From: Synechococcus sp. WH 8020
GTDB lineage: Bacteria > Cyanobacteriota > Cyanobacteriia > PCC-6307 > Cyanobiaceae
Length of the DNA stretch: 64,000 nt
Assembly: GCF_001040845.1 (NCBI RefSeq)
Contig: NZ_CP011941.1
Span: 48,977-112,976 of the forward strand
Reading direction: 5' to 3'
In this document: in pieces, positions 52,948-61,787 of the stretch
Layout of the letters: each line of letters begins with the position of its first letter
How positions within the stretch are numbered: position 1 is the stretch's first letter
Program-made: the position numbers and the translations under genes
The notes under the pieces: generated by a model
What the model was told of the DNA's origin: nothing
Database searches by the model: none
Seen by the model: the letters and a program-made list of their open reading frames with translations, nothing else

Positions 52948-53372
52948 CCTTGGTTGAACTGGTGGTTTCGTCTGTTGTTTTGGCTGGTAGCAGTAGCGCC
53001 GCACTTGGTGTGTGGAATCAGGCTGCCACTGAAATTCAAGGCGCCAAACACTGGGAGGAGCTTGCACTTCAGCTGGAGTCGACGCGCATCGCCACCCATC
53101 GTTGGCTTCAGTCAGCACCGGTATCCGCTGATTTGCTCGATCCAAGGTCGCCAGACTGCCGTTTTAACGGAACGGCTTTAGAAACAGCGGTGGTTGATCG
53201 CCTGCCGATTGGATCGGATGTTCGCAGCCGTTGGATAGCCGATCCGCAGGGGCTTGGTTATTGGTTGGAGCTGAGTGCTGTTTCCCAGGCACAAGCGCCT
53301 CCATTGAAGAGGCGGTTGCTGTTTACGCCTGCGGCCTATGGCCTCTGCCAGCCCGAGGCTCTGAGCTCATGA
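52944..53372 (+). CDS. Leaderless pilin-like protein (set C, second gene)
   Basis: This 142-residue protein begins MTLVELVVSSVVLAGSSSAALGVW. That is the mature pilin N-terminus itself, with Met at position 1 and Glu at 5, and with no leader or G|F site. The ATG overlaps the upstream stop (ATGA at 52944-52947). The frame upstream to the previous stop near 52901 contains no start codon and no Gly-Phe junction, so a longer version is unlikely. The rest resembles a small pseudopilin with Cys at CRFNG and GLCQP. Coupled to the next gene. Confidence 0.7.
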   Translation: MTLVELVVSSVVLAGSSSAALGVWNQAATEIQGAKHWEELALQLESTRIATHRWLQSAPVSADLLDPRSPDCRFNGTALETAVVDRLPIGSDVRSRWIADPQGLGYWLELSAVSQAQAPPLKRRLLFTPAAYGLCQPEALSS

Positions 53373-53887
53373 GCTTGATCGAGCAGCTGATGGTGGTGAG
53401 TGTCCTGGGACTTGTGCTGTCGATTCCATTCGTAACGGGCCGCAGCGATCGTGATCAGCTTCAGCTGGATGCCAGTGCGCGACGCTTGCAGATGGGTTTG
53501 GATCGAGCTCGCAGTTTTGCCAAGCGTGAGCAGCGAGCTTGCGGAATGGCTCTTACCGAGGAGGGGTTTCGTGCTCCGGATGACGATCTCCTGCCTGGTG
53601 CGATTCCCTCCTGTACTGGGATTGGCTTCTCGTTGCAGGAGCCTTTTGAGCATGGGCCAATTGTTTTGACGACCAACCTGCCGTCGGTGCTGCGCTTTAC
53701 CGCGAATGGTTTGCTCTTGGATGGCGGAATCGCTGTGCTCAGTCATCAGCGATTAGAGAAAGCACGTTGTTTGGTGGTGAGCTTGCCCTTGGGAGTGAGT
53801 CGTCTTGGCTCGTATCAGGATCCACTTCCTTCTAAAAGCGGCCGCTTAAGCAGTAGTCGTTGCTTGCCTCATGTCTCAGCGAGCTAA
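53369..53887 (+). CDS. Leaderless GspH/FimT-like pilin (set C, third gene)
   Basis: From the ATG at 53369, which overlaps the upstream stop as ATGA, the 172-residue protein starts MSLIEQLMVVSVLGLVLSIPFV: again Met at mature position 1, Glu 5, and no leader. The next region (RRLQMGLDRARSFAKREQRACGMAL) matches the FimT/GspH helix, followed by FRAPDDDLLPG. Reading from 53231 adds a proline-rich stretch but no prepilin site, so I prefer the coupled start. It overlaps the next gene by 17 bases. Confidence 0.7.
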   Translation: MSLIEQLMVVSVLGLVLSIPFVTGRSDRDQLQLDASARRLQMGLDRARSFAKREQRACGMALTEEGFRAPDDDLLPGAIPSCTGIGFSLQEPFEHGPIVLTTNLPSVLRFTANGLLLDGGIAVLSHQRLEKARCLVVSLPLGVSRLGSYQDPLPSKSGRLSSSRCLPHVSAS

Positions 53888-54479
53888 GTGGATGTTCAAG
53901 CAATGTCCTCCAACCCATGCCAAGTGTGGCTTCACGTTGATCGAGCTGCTGCTGTCCCTCAGCCTTGGCAGCATGCTGTTTGTTGTGTTGCTGCAGCTGA
54001 TCGCCGCTGATCTACGCCTAGGACAAAGCATGGCGAACCGTTTGCGTGAATCGGCGCAGCAACGCCGCACCTTGGAGCTGATTCGTGATGAATTAGCGAT
54101 AGGGGCCTACTGGGTGGTGGATCCTGCTGTCTCCCCTCAATGGCCCTGTGGCATGGCTGGCCGGCAGCCCGTTTTGGCGATCGGCTTGGATTCAGAGAAC
54201 ACCCAGGCTGCAGTTCCAACCATTATTTACAGCGTGGGAGCTGCACCTTCACCGATTTGGCGCGGTCAGGTGTTGATGCGTTGCGGGCCCGCCTACGGAC
54301 TCGATGGTGTGATGAGGGCAGGGGGGCGGACCCAAAATCGTGTTCTCATGGATGGATTACCCCAGCAGGGTTTGGGGTTTCAGGCTCGCCTTGATTCTCA
54401 ATCCAAAGTGCTTCATCTCGAGTTAGAGCAGCTGGCTGATGGTGGCTCTGGACGCCTTCGCTCTGCTGTCGTGTTTTGA
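53871..54479 (+). CDS. PilW-like minor pilin (set C, fourth gene)
   Basis: A 202-residue prepilin with a canonical leader ending THAKCG|FTLIELLLSLSLGSMLF and Glu 5, then LIAADLRLGQSMANRLRESAQQRRTLELIRDELAIGAYWV, the PilW/GspJ pattern. Two more Cys (WPCGM, RCGPAYG). The ATG at 53871 or 53892 may be the start; both keep the leader. It ends the four-gene set C, which lacks a major pilin and a vWA protein. Confidence 0.82.
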   Translation: MSQRAKWMFKQCPPTHAKCGFTLIELLLSLSLGSMLFVVLLQLIAADLRLGQSMANRLRESAQQRRTLELIRDELAIGAYWVVDPAVSPQWPCGMAGRQPVLAIGLDSENTQAAVPTIIYSVGAAPSPIWRGQVLMRCGPAYGLDGVMRAGGRTQNRVLMDGLPQQGLGFQARLDSQSKVLHLELEQLADGGSGRLRSAVVF

Positions 54480-54553
54480 TGCTTGCTTGGTCACTTATGG
54501 GGCATGCAGTCAGCGCTGCATTCATTTTTTTGATGGGTTCTGGTTCTGAGTCC

Positions 54554-54799
54554 TTATTCGTTGAAATAAACCTTGATTCTGATCTTCACCAAGCGTTTGT
54601 AAGGAAACACTCTCCAGAATCGCCATAATCCCCAGGCCAGTAGCCAGCCAAATAACCCCACGACCAGTCCGACTAGGAATGAATGTCCAACTAAAAATGG
54701 TCCGCTGTATTCCAAATGAAACAGTTCAACTAAAAAGGCAGATGAAACTGCAACCAAATAGGTGGGAATTTGAGGATGAGGATTGGTTCGATTTTGCAA
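54554..54799 (-). CDS. Small membrane protein (81 aa)
   Basis: Two hydrophobic segments (about 13-25 and 37-62, SFLVGLVVGLFGWLLAWGLWRFW) and a basic C-terminal tail (YKRLVKIRIKVYF). The pattern resembles a small inner-membrane protein. No family recognised; convergent with the PilW-like gene. Confidence 0.5.
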   Translation of the reverse strand: MQNRTNPHPQIPTYLVAVSSAFLVELFHLEYSGPFLVGHSFLVGLVVGLFGWLLAWGLWRFWRVFPYKRLVKIRIKVYFNE

Positions 54800-54931
54800 G
54801 TGGATTGAGACCTATTCAATCAATTCTAAGGAAGTGCTCTTTGCTGGTTCTTCATCGTTACACCACTACATCGGCCATCTCTATGACCGTATCCAATAAC
54901 TTTGGTAGAACGCTGATGCATTCAGATGGGG

Positions 54932-55282
54932 TTATGCAGTCTCAGGCTCTGATGCAGGCCTGAATAGGAAGTAGACCTCTACGCTTGCCGCGGCCAGGGC
55001 AAGGAAAATGTGATCAATCCAGCCATTGCGTACTCCCATTCCCATGAAGGCAATCCAGGTGTTGATCACCACCATTACCCAAAGAAAAATACTTAGAATG
55101 AAGCAAGTACATTGATCGAGATGTTTCCGTTGGATCCACAGGCTGGCCAGTAAAGGAAGCAGGATTAGGGTTGACGTGGCATGTAGGATTTGCATGCTTA
55201 GATCACTATGAATATGAGGCGTCGTAGCAGCCCATAAATTCACGGGAATGAGTAAAGAGCTAAAAATTAGGTAATAGATCAT
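54932..55282 (-). CDS. Membrane protein of unknown function (116 aa)
   Basis: Four hydrophobic segments (about 2-18, 32-48, 60-79, 91-107) and few charged residues. The start overlaps the stop of the histidine kinase gene upstream by 4 bases (ATGA at 55279-55282), so kinase and membrane protein are coupled. It may be a partner of the kinase, but no family was recognised. Confidence 0.65.
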   Translation of the reverse strand: MIYYLIFSSLLIPVNLWAATTPHIHSDLSMQILHATSTLILLPLLASLWIQRKHLDQCTCFILSIFLWVMVVINTWIAFMGMGVRNGWIDHIFLALAAASVEVYFLFRPASEPETA

Positions 55283-56892
55283 CGTGAAATTGTACTTGAA
55301 GTTAGTTTAGGAAGGATGATTGAGAAGCAACTCCCTTCTCCTTCTTTGCTTTGAACGTGTATCTGTCCTCCCATGGCAGAGATCATTAGGGCAACCACAG
55401 ACAGCCCGAGTCCTGTTCCGCTGCTTTCAGAGCTGTTCTTACCACGATAAAAGCGGTTGAAAATATGCGGGAGATCGCTCTCTGGAATCCCAATTCCCTC
55501 GTCTTTCACATCAATGGCAATGCCATGCTTATGTGGGTTCAGCACCAAGGTAATTAGAGAGTCTTTCGCAGAGTATTTGGCAGCGTTGTCGATTAAATCA
55601 AAGAGCACTTGTTGCAGACGGTCAGGATCAGCGAGTGCATCACTGGTTTCATGATTAGGAATGTTGTTCACCACTTCAAGCCTGTGATCCGTGAGATGGC
55701 TTTGGCTTAAATCAGCAGCTTTGCCCACCAATTCCTCAAGGTCCACCATCTCTTGGTTGAGCTGGAGTTGTCCGGAGTCACCGCGCGCGAGGTCGAGGAG
55801 ATCATCGAGGAGCATGCGCATGCGAATGCTTTCCTCTTCTGCAGTTTTCAGGCCACGACGTTCGTCGTCGCTTAATGACTTACTGCGCTTAATCGTGCGA
55901 TGCAGATATCCCTGAACAATGGTGAGGGGTGTTCGTAATTCATGGCTTACGGCACTCACAAAGCGACGTTGGTCATTCCATGACAGGGCCAGGCGTTCGA
56001 TTAATTCGGAATAGGTCTTGGCCAACTGGCGCACTTCCTTTGGTGCGGCTGTCATCTCCGGAATCGAATCTTGATTCAGGGTGTCGGCGGTGAGGGCTGC
56101 ACTTTGTTCACTGAGTTGTAGGAGAGGCCTCACGATTCGTCGCACCATCGCGTTAATGGTGATTAGTGAGAGCAACATCGATCCCACCCCAATCACGATC
56201 ATCCAGCCCAGAAATTCATTTTGGATGCGGCCGGTGTCGCTTGCTATTGCACTACTCCAAACCCTTTCTCCGGTTGGATAGGCACGACCCAGAAGCGTGA
56301 GGTAATTCTGGCCTCCCACATTGATCAGTTGGGTTGTGTGATCTTTTTTGTGAGCCTTCATGGTGGCTCGCATCATGGTTGTGGGGATGGGGATGTGACC
56401 TGATTTCGGCGGCACGAGGCGTCCATCCGCCAATTCGATCCATAGGGTGGTACGCACGCCGGAGTGATCGCGTAGCTCCTGACGCACTTCTGCGTGAGTG
56501 GATGGGCTCCAATCTTTAGCTGAGTGGCCTTGCCCTAGATGGTCATAGTCCATCAGAGCGCTGATCAGGTGCTCCGCATTGGCCTTTAATTCCACTTCTC
56601 CATTTCGGATCTGATTGCGATTACTAAGCCAAAGCCCTGTGGTGGTAGCTCCGGTGAATCCGATCAGAACTGCGGTGTAGGTGGCCAGCTGGAGTTGGCC
56701 TTCAAGGCTTCCTAGAAGTTGCGATCTCCAGTTGGACTTCGATGCCACGAGATCGGTTCCCTTCCCTAGACGTATTCCTGTCCCAGATTTTGCAGCAGGA
56801 CCAGGGAGAATGGAACCCTTCGCTCGTTCTAGTGCCTTGAGCTTTGCGGTCTCGCCCTTAGGCATCTCACGCCCCACCCTCTCGGCGCGCAT
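55279..56892 (-). CDS. Sensor histidine kinase, orphan
   Basis: A kinase of up to 537 residues: TM about 70-90, a periplasmic sensor of about 135 residues, TM about 229-248, HAMP, H317 in SAVSHELRTPLT, N box DLIDNAAKYS, G1 DEGIGIP and G2 GTGLGLSV. No response regulator is adjacent. The start is uncertain: the ATG at 56892 shares its bases with the start of the divergent permease gene. An ATG at 56865 or a GTG at 56748 (MASKSNWRSQLL) would give a more usual short cytoplasmic N-terminus; I consider 56748 the most likely true start. Confidence 0.85.
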   Translation of the reverse strand: MRAERVGREMPKGETAKLKALERAKGSILPGPAAKSGTGIRLGKGTDLVASKSNWRSQLLGSLEGQLQLATYTAVLIGFTGATTTGLWLSNRNQIRNGEVELKANAEHLISALMDYDHLGQGHSAKDWSPSTHAEVRQELRDHSGVRTTLWIELADGRLVPPKSGHIPIPTTMMRATMKAHKKDHTTQLINVGGQNYLTLLGRAYPTGERVWSSAIASDTGRIQNEFLGWMIVIGVGSMLLSLITINAMVRRIVRPLLQLSEQSAALTADTLNQDSIPEMTAAPKEVRQLAKTYSELIERLALSWNDQRRFVSAVSHELRTPLTIVQGYLHRTIKRSKSLSDDERRGLKTAEEESIRMRMLLDDLLDLARGDSGQLQLNQEMVDLEELVGKAADLSQSHLTDHRLEVVNNIPNHETSDALADPDRLQQVLFDLIDNAAKYSAKDSLITLVLNPHKHGIAIDVKDEGIGIPESDLPHIFNRFYRGKNSSESSGTGLGLSVVALMISAMGGQIHVQSKEGEGSCFSIILPKLTSSTISR

Positions 56893-57709
56893 GGCCCGAT
56901 GGGGTCTGGTGATTGTGGGGATCTACATCGCCGTTGCCCTGCTCACGCCTGCCTTGATCAGCGTTGGCTTTCTTCCGGATCCCAATGCCGGTTTAGATAG
57001 TGCGATCTATGCACCGCCATCTCCGCAGCATTGGTGTGGCACCGACCGGCTCGGCCGCGATGTGTGTGTACGCACATTGCAGGGGAGTGGCGTTGCTCTT
57101 CAAGTGGTGCTGCTAGCGGTCGTTCTTGCCTTGGTCGTGGGTGTGCCGGTTGGAATGTTGAGTGGCTACCTCGGGGGAGGGGTTGACCGGGTGCTGGTTC
57201 TGCTCATGGACACGCTTTACACCTTGCCGGTGTTGTTGTTGTCTGTGGTGTTGGCGTTTCTGCTGGGCCGAGGGATTCCGAATGCAGCAGCAGCACTGTG
57301 TGTGGTGTACATCCCGCAGTATTTCCGAGTGGTGCGTAATCAAACAGCTCAGGTGAAATCGGAGCTGTTCGTGGAGGCCGCAAAAACCCTCGGTGCTGGT
57401 CCGATTTGGATTCTGCGGCGCTATCTGTTCCGCAATGTGATCACCTCGGTGCCCGTGCTGCTCACCTTGAACGCTGCTGATGCGGTGTTGGTGCTCGGAG
57501 GCTTGGGTTTTCTGGGCCTTGGCTTGCCAGAAACGGTGCCGGAATGGGGCAGCGATCTCAATCTGGCACTTGCTGCTGTGCCCACTGGCATCTGGTGGAC
57601 GGCTCTTTATCCAGGTCTGGCGATGTTTGTGTTGGTGCTGGGATTGTCGTTCCTTGGTGAAGGACTCGAGGCTTGGGTGAGCAGTACGGGGCGCGACGCG
57701 GCAAACTGA
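56891..57709 (+). CDS. ABC transporter permease, DppC/OppC type
   Basis: A 272-residue inner-membrane permease of the peptide/nickel/opine group. The conserved HWCGTDRLGRDVCVRTLQGSG lies near 45-65, the EAA loop ELFVEAAKTLGAGPIWILRRYLF near 157-179, and GGLGFLGLGLPETVPEWGSDL near 206-226, all family signatures. No DppB, ATPase or binding protein gene is close, so it must work with subunits encoded elsewhere, as in other picocyanobacteria as far as I recall. The ATG at 56891 is the family start; the frame further upstream lies inside the kinase gene. Confidence 0.9.
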   Translation: MARWGLVIVGIYIAVALLTPALISVGFLPDPNAGLDSAIYAPPSPQHWCGTDRLGRDVCVRTLQGSGVALQVVLLAVVLALVVGVPVGMLSGYLGGGVDRVLVLLMDTLYTLPVLLLSVVLAFLLGRGIPNAAAALCVVYIPQYFRVVRNQTAQVKSELFVEAAKTLGAGPIWILRRYLFRNVITSVPVLLTLNAADAVLVLGGLGFLGLGLPETVPEWGSDLNLALAAVPTGIWWTALYPGLAMFVLVLGLSFLGEGLEAWVSSTGRDAAN

Positions 57710-57729
57710 AAGCATTCGCTGTTTCAGGA

Positions 57730-57990
57730 ATGACGCTCTGGGCCACATTCATCTTGCTAGGCCTGATGACCTACTTGTGGGTGTCAGGGCGCAGCAATCC
57801 CGACGACGTGATTGGTCTGCTGGAGCAGATCTTGGCCATCACACTTGGTTTAGTGGTGCTGTTTATCGGTCGCAGCCTGTTTCTGGAGCTCATGGTGCTG
57901 GTTTTTGCGCTTCGTTTGCCTGCTGCGCGTCGCAACCACCCTGTGGCAGCTCGCTCCAAGGCTGGAAAGGATATGTTGATGCCCTTCTGA
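57730..57990 (+). CDS. Small two-helix membrane protein (86 aa)
   Basis: Two hydrophobic segments (LWATFILLGLMTYLWV about 3-18 and ILAITLGLVVLFIGRSLFLELMVLVFAL about 34-61), with a basic tail (RLPAARRNHPVAARSKAGKD). ATG at 57730, 20 bases after the permease stop, so co-transcription is likely. Function unknown. Confidence 0.65.
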   Translation: MTLWATFILLGLMTYLWVSGRSNPDDVIGLLEQILAITLGLVVLFIGRSLFLELMVLVFALRLPAARRNHPVAARSKAGKDMLMPF

Positions 57991-58135
57991 TTAAGCGCTA
58001 GGCAGATGGTGGTTGTTGTTAGCATCATTGTTTGACTTTTAAAGGCATTTGTTTTTATGTGGTTGGAGTTGGTTTGTACGATAAATTATTGGCTGAGGCT
58101 GACTATTCGGGATTGAAAGTTGTCTGGTTCGTTGG

Positions 58136-58180
58136 TAAAAAGCTATTACTTGATTTTAATCGATAGGCAATAGCTTTTTT
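58136..58180. terminator. Bidirectional terminator between the small membrane gene and the porin
   Basis: An A-rich arm AAAAAGCTATT (58137-58147) pairs with AATAGCTTTTTT (58169-58180) around a 21-base loop. Runs of A on one side and T on the other suit termination on both strands, between the convergent genes ending at 57990 and 58196. Confidence 0.7.
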
Positions 58181-58195
58181 GGCGTTAGACAAAGA

Positions 58196-59917
58196 TCAGA
58201 ATGTGAACGTGGTTCTTAAAAGTCCGCCTAGTTGGTCGAAGCTCTGATTGCTAGGAGTTAGCTGACCTAATGGGCGACTGAGATAAAACACTGCAGGAGT
58301 AACAGTAATATTATCAGTTACTTGGAAGCTATACCAACCCTCCCAGGCATAATTGCCATCATCAGGAGAATCACTCCCAGTGAGATCTGTTGCGAAAGTA
58401 GCTTGACCAACGGCAAGCCCCGCTGTATTTCCCTTCATGAATGCATCCTGCCATTGCAGTGACACTTGCCATGATTGGGAGGTGGAAACGTATCCATCAG
58501 GAGTGCTATCGCCATCAAAGCTAGTTGTATTAATACCCCATCCAACACTAATAGCAGGAATAAAACCTGAACTTATTGGCTGCCAATATCCTGAAAGCCC
58601 AAAAGCATTGACTGATTGATCAATGTCTTGAAGATAGCTTAATTGGGTAAAGGAGGTAGAATACGGAACAATAGAAGCGTCTTGAATATAACTGTAAATA
58701 GCAGCGATTGCCCACTGATCAGACTGATAGCCAATTTGAACAGTACCTGTTGCAGCTGAATTATCCGTTGCAATGCCACCTTCTTGTGGATCACTGTTCG
58801 GTCCATTGTCTAAATTAGCTACATATTGCAAGCCAATCGTCCATCCATTCTTCTCCCAATTAAGTGCTACCCCAGGTCCTTGATTTTTGTTGTAGGCAGC
58901 AGGTGCACCATTAAGAGTGAGAACATCAAGAACTGTTGATGCATCACCTTGAGGATAAGCAGAAGGCCATAGAGGCAACATGTCATCTTGACCAACATTA
59001 GCTCCTATGAAAAATGTGAAATCCTCACCAATAGGAGTGTTGTAAAAGATTTTATCGATGAATGCATTGTTTGGACCTGCATCCGACTCTGAAGCAACTT
59101 CTAATGTTGAAAGAGTCGTTGGCCCACCATTAAAGGAAAAGCTTCCAAAATTACCAGCTCTGAGAGTTGTTGTTAATAAATCTTTTCCAGTAAAACTGGT
59201 ATTCAGGATCATCTGAATATCATAATTAAATACGGTTGCGCCAAAATTTTTCTTGGCATAGTTCACGTAATCCGATTTCGTCAAATCAACTTGTCCTGCG
59301 TCTCCCGAGGCCAAAAGCAAGTTTGAACCACGATTACCTTCGCCATCATCTGGGAATCGTTGGTCAATCTCATTGATTTGCTTAGCAGAATAGTTCAGGT
59401 CACCGCCAAAATTATTGGCGCCAACAACAAAACTTGCTTGAACATCAAGTTTGGTGGTGGTGGAGAACTGAGTGGCTTCCAGTTCGCCAACGCGAGCTTC
59501 CAAACCGTCAACACGGCCCTTGAGGATGGCGAGTTCCTTTTCGAACTCTTTCATCAGGCGCTTGAGCTCGTCGGTCACTTCGGTGACGCGGTCGAGACAG
59601 GCGTTCAACAGAGCAGCCGCTTCAAAGCGGGTCATCGCCCTGTTACCGCGGTAGGTGCCGTTGGGGTAACCGGCCACACAGCCGTAGCGCTCGATCAGGT
59701 TGCTCAGAGCCTGATAAGCCCAGTCGGTTGGGTAAACGTCGGAAAACTGAGTGATGCTGGTGACTTGCTCGCGGCTGCTCAATGCAGAGGTGGCGGCATA
59801 GTCAGACACACCATTGATGTTGAGCTCAGTGGCGTTGAAGTCGGTGGCGGTCGCAGCCATAGGTGCCAAAAGGCCCAAGGCAGCTGGGGCCACCAGCAGT
59901 TGATGGAAAAGTTTCAT
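58196..59917 (-). CDS. Outer-membrane porin with SLH domain (OprB/SomA type)
   Basis: A 573-residue cyanobacterial porin of the carbohydrate/iron-uptake type. A signal peptide (MKLFHQLLVAPAALGLLAPMAATA) is followed by a single SLH domain (FSDVYPTDWAYQALSNLIERYGC, about 55-105) that binds peptidoglycan-linked polymers, a coiled coil (about 108-150, ELEATQF), and a beta-barrel domain to the C-terminal TFTF. ATG at 59917 is chosen over the frame start at 59932. It is monocistronic, with its own terminator and a 356-base upstream region. Substrate cannot be told from the sequence. Confidence 0.92.
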   Translation of the reverse strand: MKLFHQLLVAPAALGLLAPMAATATDFNATELNINGVSDYAATSALSSREQVTSITQFSDVYPTDWAYQALSNLIERYGCVAGYPNGTYRGNRAMTRFEAAALLNACLDRVTEVTDELKRLMKEFEKELAILKGRVDGLEARVGELEATQFSTTTKLDVQASFVVGANNFGGDLNYSAKQINEIDQRFPDDGEGNRGSNLLLASGDAGQVDLTKSDYVNYAKKNFGATVFNYDIQMILNTSFTGKDLLTTTLRAGNFGSFSFNGGPTTLSTLEVASESDAGPNNAFIDKIFYNTPIGEDFTFFIGANVGQDDMLPLWPSAYPQGDASTVLDVLTLNGAPAAYNKNQGPGVALNWEKNGWTIGLQYVANLDNGPNSDPQEGGIATDNSAATGTVQIGYQSDQWAIAAIYSYIQDASIVPYSTSFTQLSYLQDIDQSVNAFGLSGYWQPISSGFIPAISVGWGINTTSFDGDSTPDGYVSTSQSWQVSLQWQDAFMKGNTAGLAVGQATFATDLTGSDSPDDGNYAWEGWYSFQVTDNITVTPAVFYLSRPLGQLTPSNQSFDQLGGLLRTTFTF

Positions 59918-60273
59918 TTCGGCCTCACACAAAAAGACGCAAAATGCATCGAAAAAAGACTAACCAATCAGCTTGAATTCCTAGAAACAAATATTACAGA
60001 GAAAGCAATCAAGGTTTTTCAAGTCATCCTTGCGAGCCACCTCGAGTTTTTAATTATTTTCCAGCCAATTCTCAGTCATCCGAATGAAGGAGAAACCAGG
60101 AAAACGAAACTTTGCTTTCCATTTAAATTCATTGTCAAATCAATAAGAAATTAATCATGGCCGTATCATTTGTTGCGCCATTGCTTGAAGCTGCTGTCAG
60201 CTTAGTTAGGATAACTGAAGACGGCTAAATTGATTTGACAAAAATCGAAGACTACAGGCATCTTACAAAAAAA
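59918..60273. other. Upstream region of the porin gene
   Basis: AT-rich 356-base interval between divergent genes that should contain the porin and TM2-gene promoters. No reading frame with coding character; the frame at 59360-60154 is the complement of the porin. Confidence 0.5.
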
Positions 60274-60540
60274 ATGAGCGAAGTAAGCAAATTTGAGTTT
60301 TACAATGATATTAGTCTGAGTCATAAAGAATATACGATTGGGATAGCTTTGGCTCTTTCTCTGGGATGGTGTGGAGTCCATAGATTCTGGCTTGGTGACA
60401 GCAAAGGAGGCTTTATCTATTTGATATTTTTCTGGACATTGCTCCCTTTTATCTTCTCCATTGTTGATGCAATATGCATGAAGCGTACATGCAAAAAAAT
60501 AAACAACGATCATGCTGTTGAAGCGATAGCTTATCGCTGA
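60274..60540 (+). CDS. TM2 domain membrane protein
   Basis: An 88-residue protein with the TM2 fold: two hydrophobic helices joined by GWCGVHRFWLGDSKGGFIYLIF, with the conserved G-x-x-x-H-R-F and Gly-rich turns. The N-terminal 20 residues are polar (MSEVSKFEFYNDISLSHKEY). An upstream TTG at 60235 is an alternative start. TM2 proteins have no agreed biochemical role in bacteria. Confidence 0.82.
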   Translation: MSEVSKFEFYNDISLSHKEYTIGIALALSLGWCGVHRFWLGDSKGGFIYLIFFWTLLPFIFSIVDAICMKRTCKKINNDHAVEAIAYR

Positions 60541-60636
60541 TTTCTCCTTTTTTCGCGCTTTTTGTAAGGGGTTTTTGTGGTTTTCTTGGTTATTATCTTT
60601 TCTTTTCCGCTGCTTTTTTAGTGCTTGGATTCTTTG

Positions 60637-61326
60637 TTAATACTTCAGCCTTTCAGTGCGGGGTAGATCTTCTTGAATCTCGCCCACATCGTTGAGGGTT
60701 GGATAGGGGCGTTTTTGTTCTCGGCACCACAGCGCCACATCCGGATAGGCCCACTCGAACAACACATTGTCGTAGTTTTCTGCCGGGATTCCCTCTCCAT
60801 CGGAAGGGGCAAGTCCAGCCGCTTCTCGCTGACGCAGGGCCTCAAACAAAAGGGTGGCGGTCGCCACCGATACGTTCAGCGACTGCACCATCCCGCGCAT
60901 CGGGATGAACACGTCGGTGTCCATCAGCTGGGTGGCGTTTTCGCTGAGTCCCCATTTTTCTGCTCCTAAAACAAAGGCGCTGGGTCCTGTGAAGTCACAG
61001 TCGCGGTAATCGACTGCATCCACGCTCAGATTGGTGCCATACAAGTGAAAACCCCTGTCTTTCAGGGTTTTAACGGCTGCCTCGATACTGGAGTGGCCGT
61101 GCAATGGCACCCAGCGTTGACTGCCTTGGGCCGTGCTGTTGTACGTGCGTGAGCGACCACTGAGGCTCACGGCATGGGCTTCAAGGACGCCAACGGCATC
61201 GCAGCTGCGCAGGATGGCTGACAGGTTGTGGGGTTTGTCCACATGCTCGACCAGAACGGTGAGGTTGGCCATGCGCTGGTTCAAAACCACACGCAACCGC
61301 TCGAAACGACGGGGAAGGATGGGCAT
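60637..61326 (-). CDS. trmH: tRNA (guanosine(18)-2'-O)-methyltransferase
   Basis: SpoU/TrmH SAM-dependent methyltransferase with a deep trefoil knot. The 229-residue protein has the three family motifs: NLSAILRSCDAVGV (motif 1, catalytic Arg and Asn region), VLGAEKWGLSENA (motif 2), and IPMRGMVQSLNVSVATATLLFEALRQR (motif 3). The C-terminal extension of about 60 residues is usual for TrmH. Divergent from the gene at 61456. Confidence 0.93.
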   Translation of the reverse strand: MPILPRRFERLRVVLNQRMANLTVLVEHVDKPHNLSAILRSCDAVGVLEAHAVSLSGRSRTYNSTAQGSQRWVPLHGHSSIEAAVKTLKDRGFHLYGTNLSVDAVDYRDCDFTGPSAFVLGAEKWGLSENATQLMDTDVFIPMRGMVQSLNVSVATATLLFEALRQREAAGLAPSDGEGIPAENYDNVLFEWAYPDVALWCREQKRPYPTLNDVGEIQEDLPRTERLKY

Positions 61327-61455
61327 GGCGCATCGTTCTCTATCCCTGAGGGTATGGGATGCCGCTCTCGGTCACATCCAGACGCATTGCTTGGCGGGTT
61401 CAGTCATTGATTGTCCGTTGGTTTGCAGAACGATGGACTTGTTGCTTCTCTCACC

Positions 61456-61782
61456 ATGAAACGCGCCGGGTTCGCTGTTGCTTTGATGCTGCTGTCGGCT
61501 GCACCTTCATTGGCTAGGCCAATCAATGTCTATGACGATCAATCTGTTTATGTAAATCAGCGTTATGGCGGTTCGGCTCGCGATCCTTGGGTCGGTGCAA
61601 ATCGTCGCGATGTCTACGTGAACAATCAAGACACCAATAGTTGCGTTGAAGGCAGCGTGATCGGGGGGTTGTTGGGTGCTGGCCTTGGTGCTGCGTTGTC
61701 ACGGGGCAACGGCCGCTGGATTGGTGTTCCCGTTGGTGGTGCCGCTGGGGCCCTGCTGGGTTGCCAAGTGGATGGGGGCTGA
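61456..61782 (+). CDS. Secreted glycine-zipper protein (108 aa)
   Basis: From the ATG at 61456 a signal peptide (MKRAGFAVALMLLSAAPSLA) ends near residue 20. The C-terminal half is a Gly-zipper helix (VIGGLLGAGLGAALSRG and GVPVGGAAGALLG), as in small outer-membrane or periplasmic proteins. Two Cys (SCVEGS and LGCQVD) flank it. The 45 bases upstream of the start in the same frame look non-coding. Function unknown. Confidence 0.75.
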   Translation: MKRAGFAVALMLLSAAPSLARPINVYDDQSVYVNQRYGGSARDPWVGANRRDVYVNNQDTNSCVEGSVIGGLLGAGLGAALSRGNGRWIGVPVGGAAGALLGCQVDGG

Positions 61783-61787
61783 TGCCT

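Noticed and set aside
59360-60154. Long plus-strand frame of 264 codons opposite the porin
   Set aside because: Complement of the conserved SLH and coiled-coil region; typical antisense shadow.
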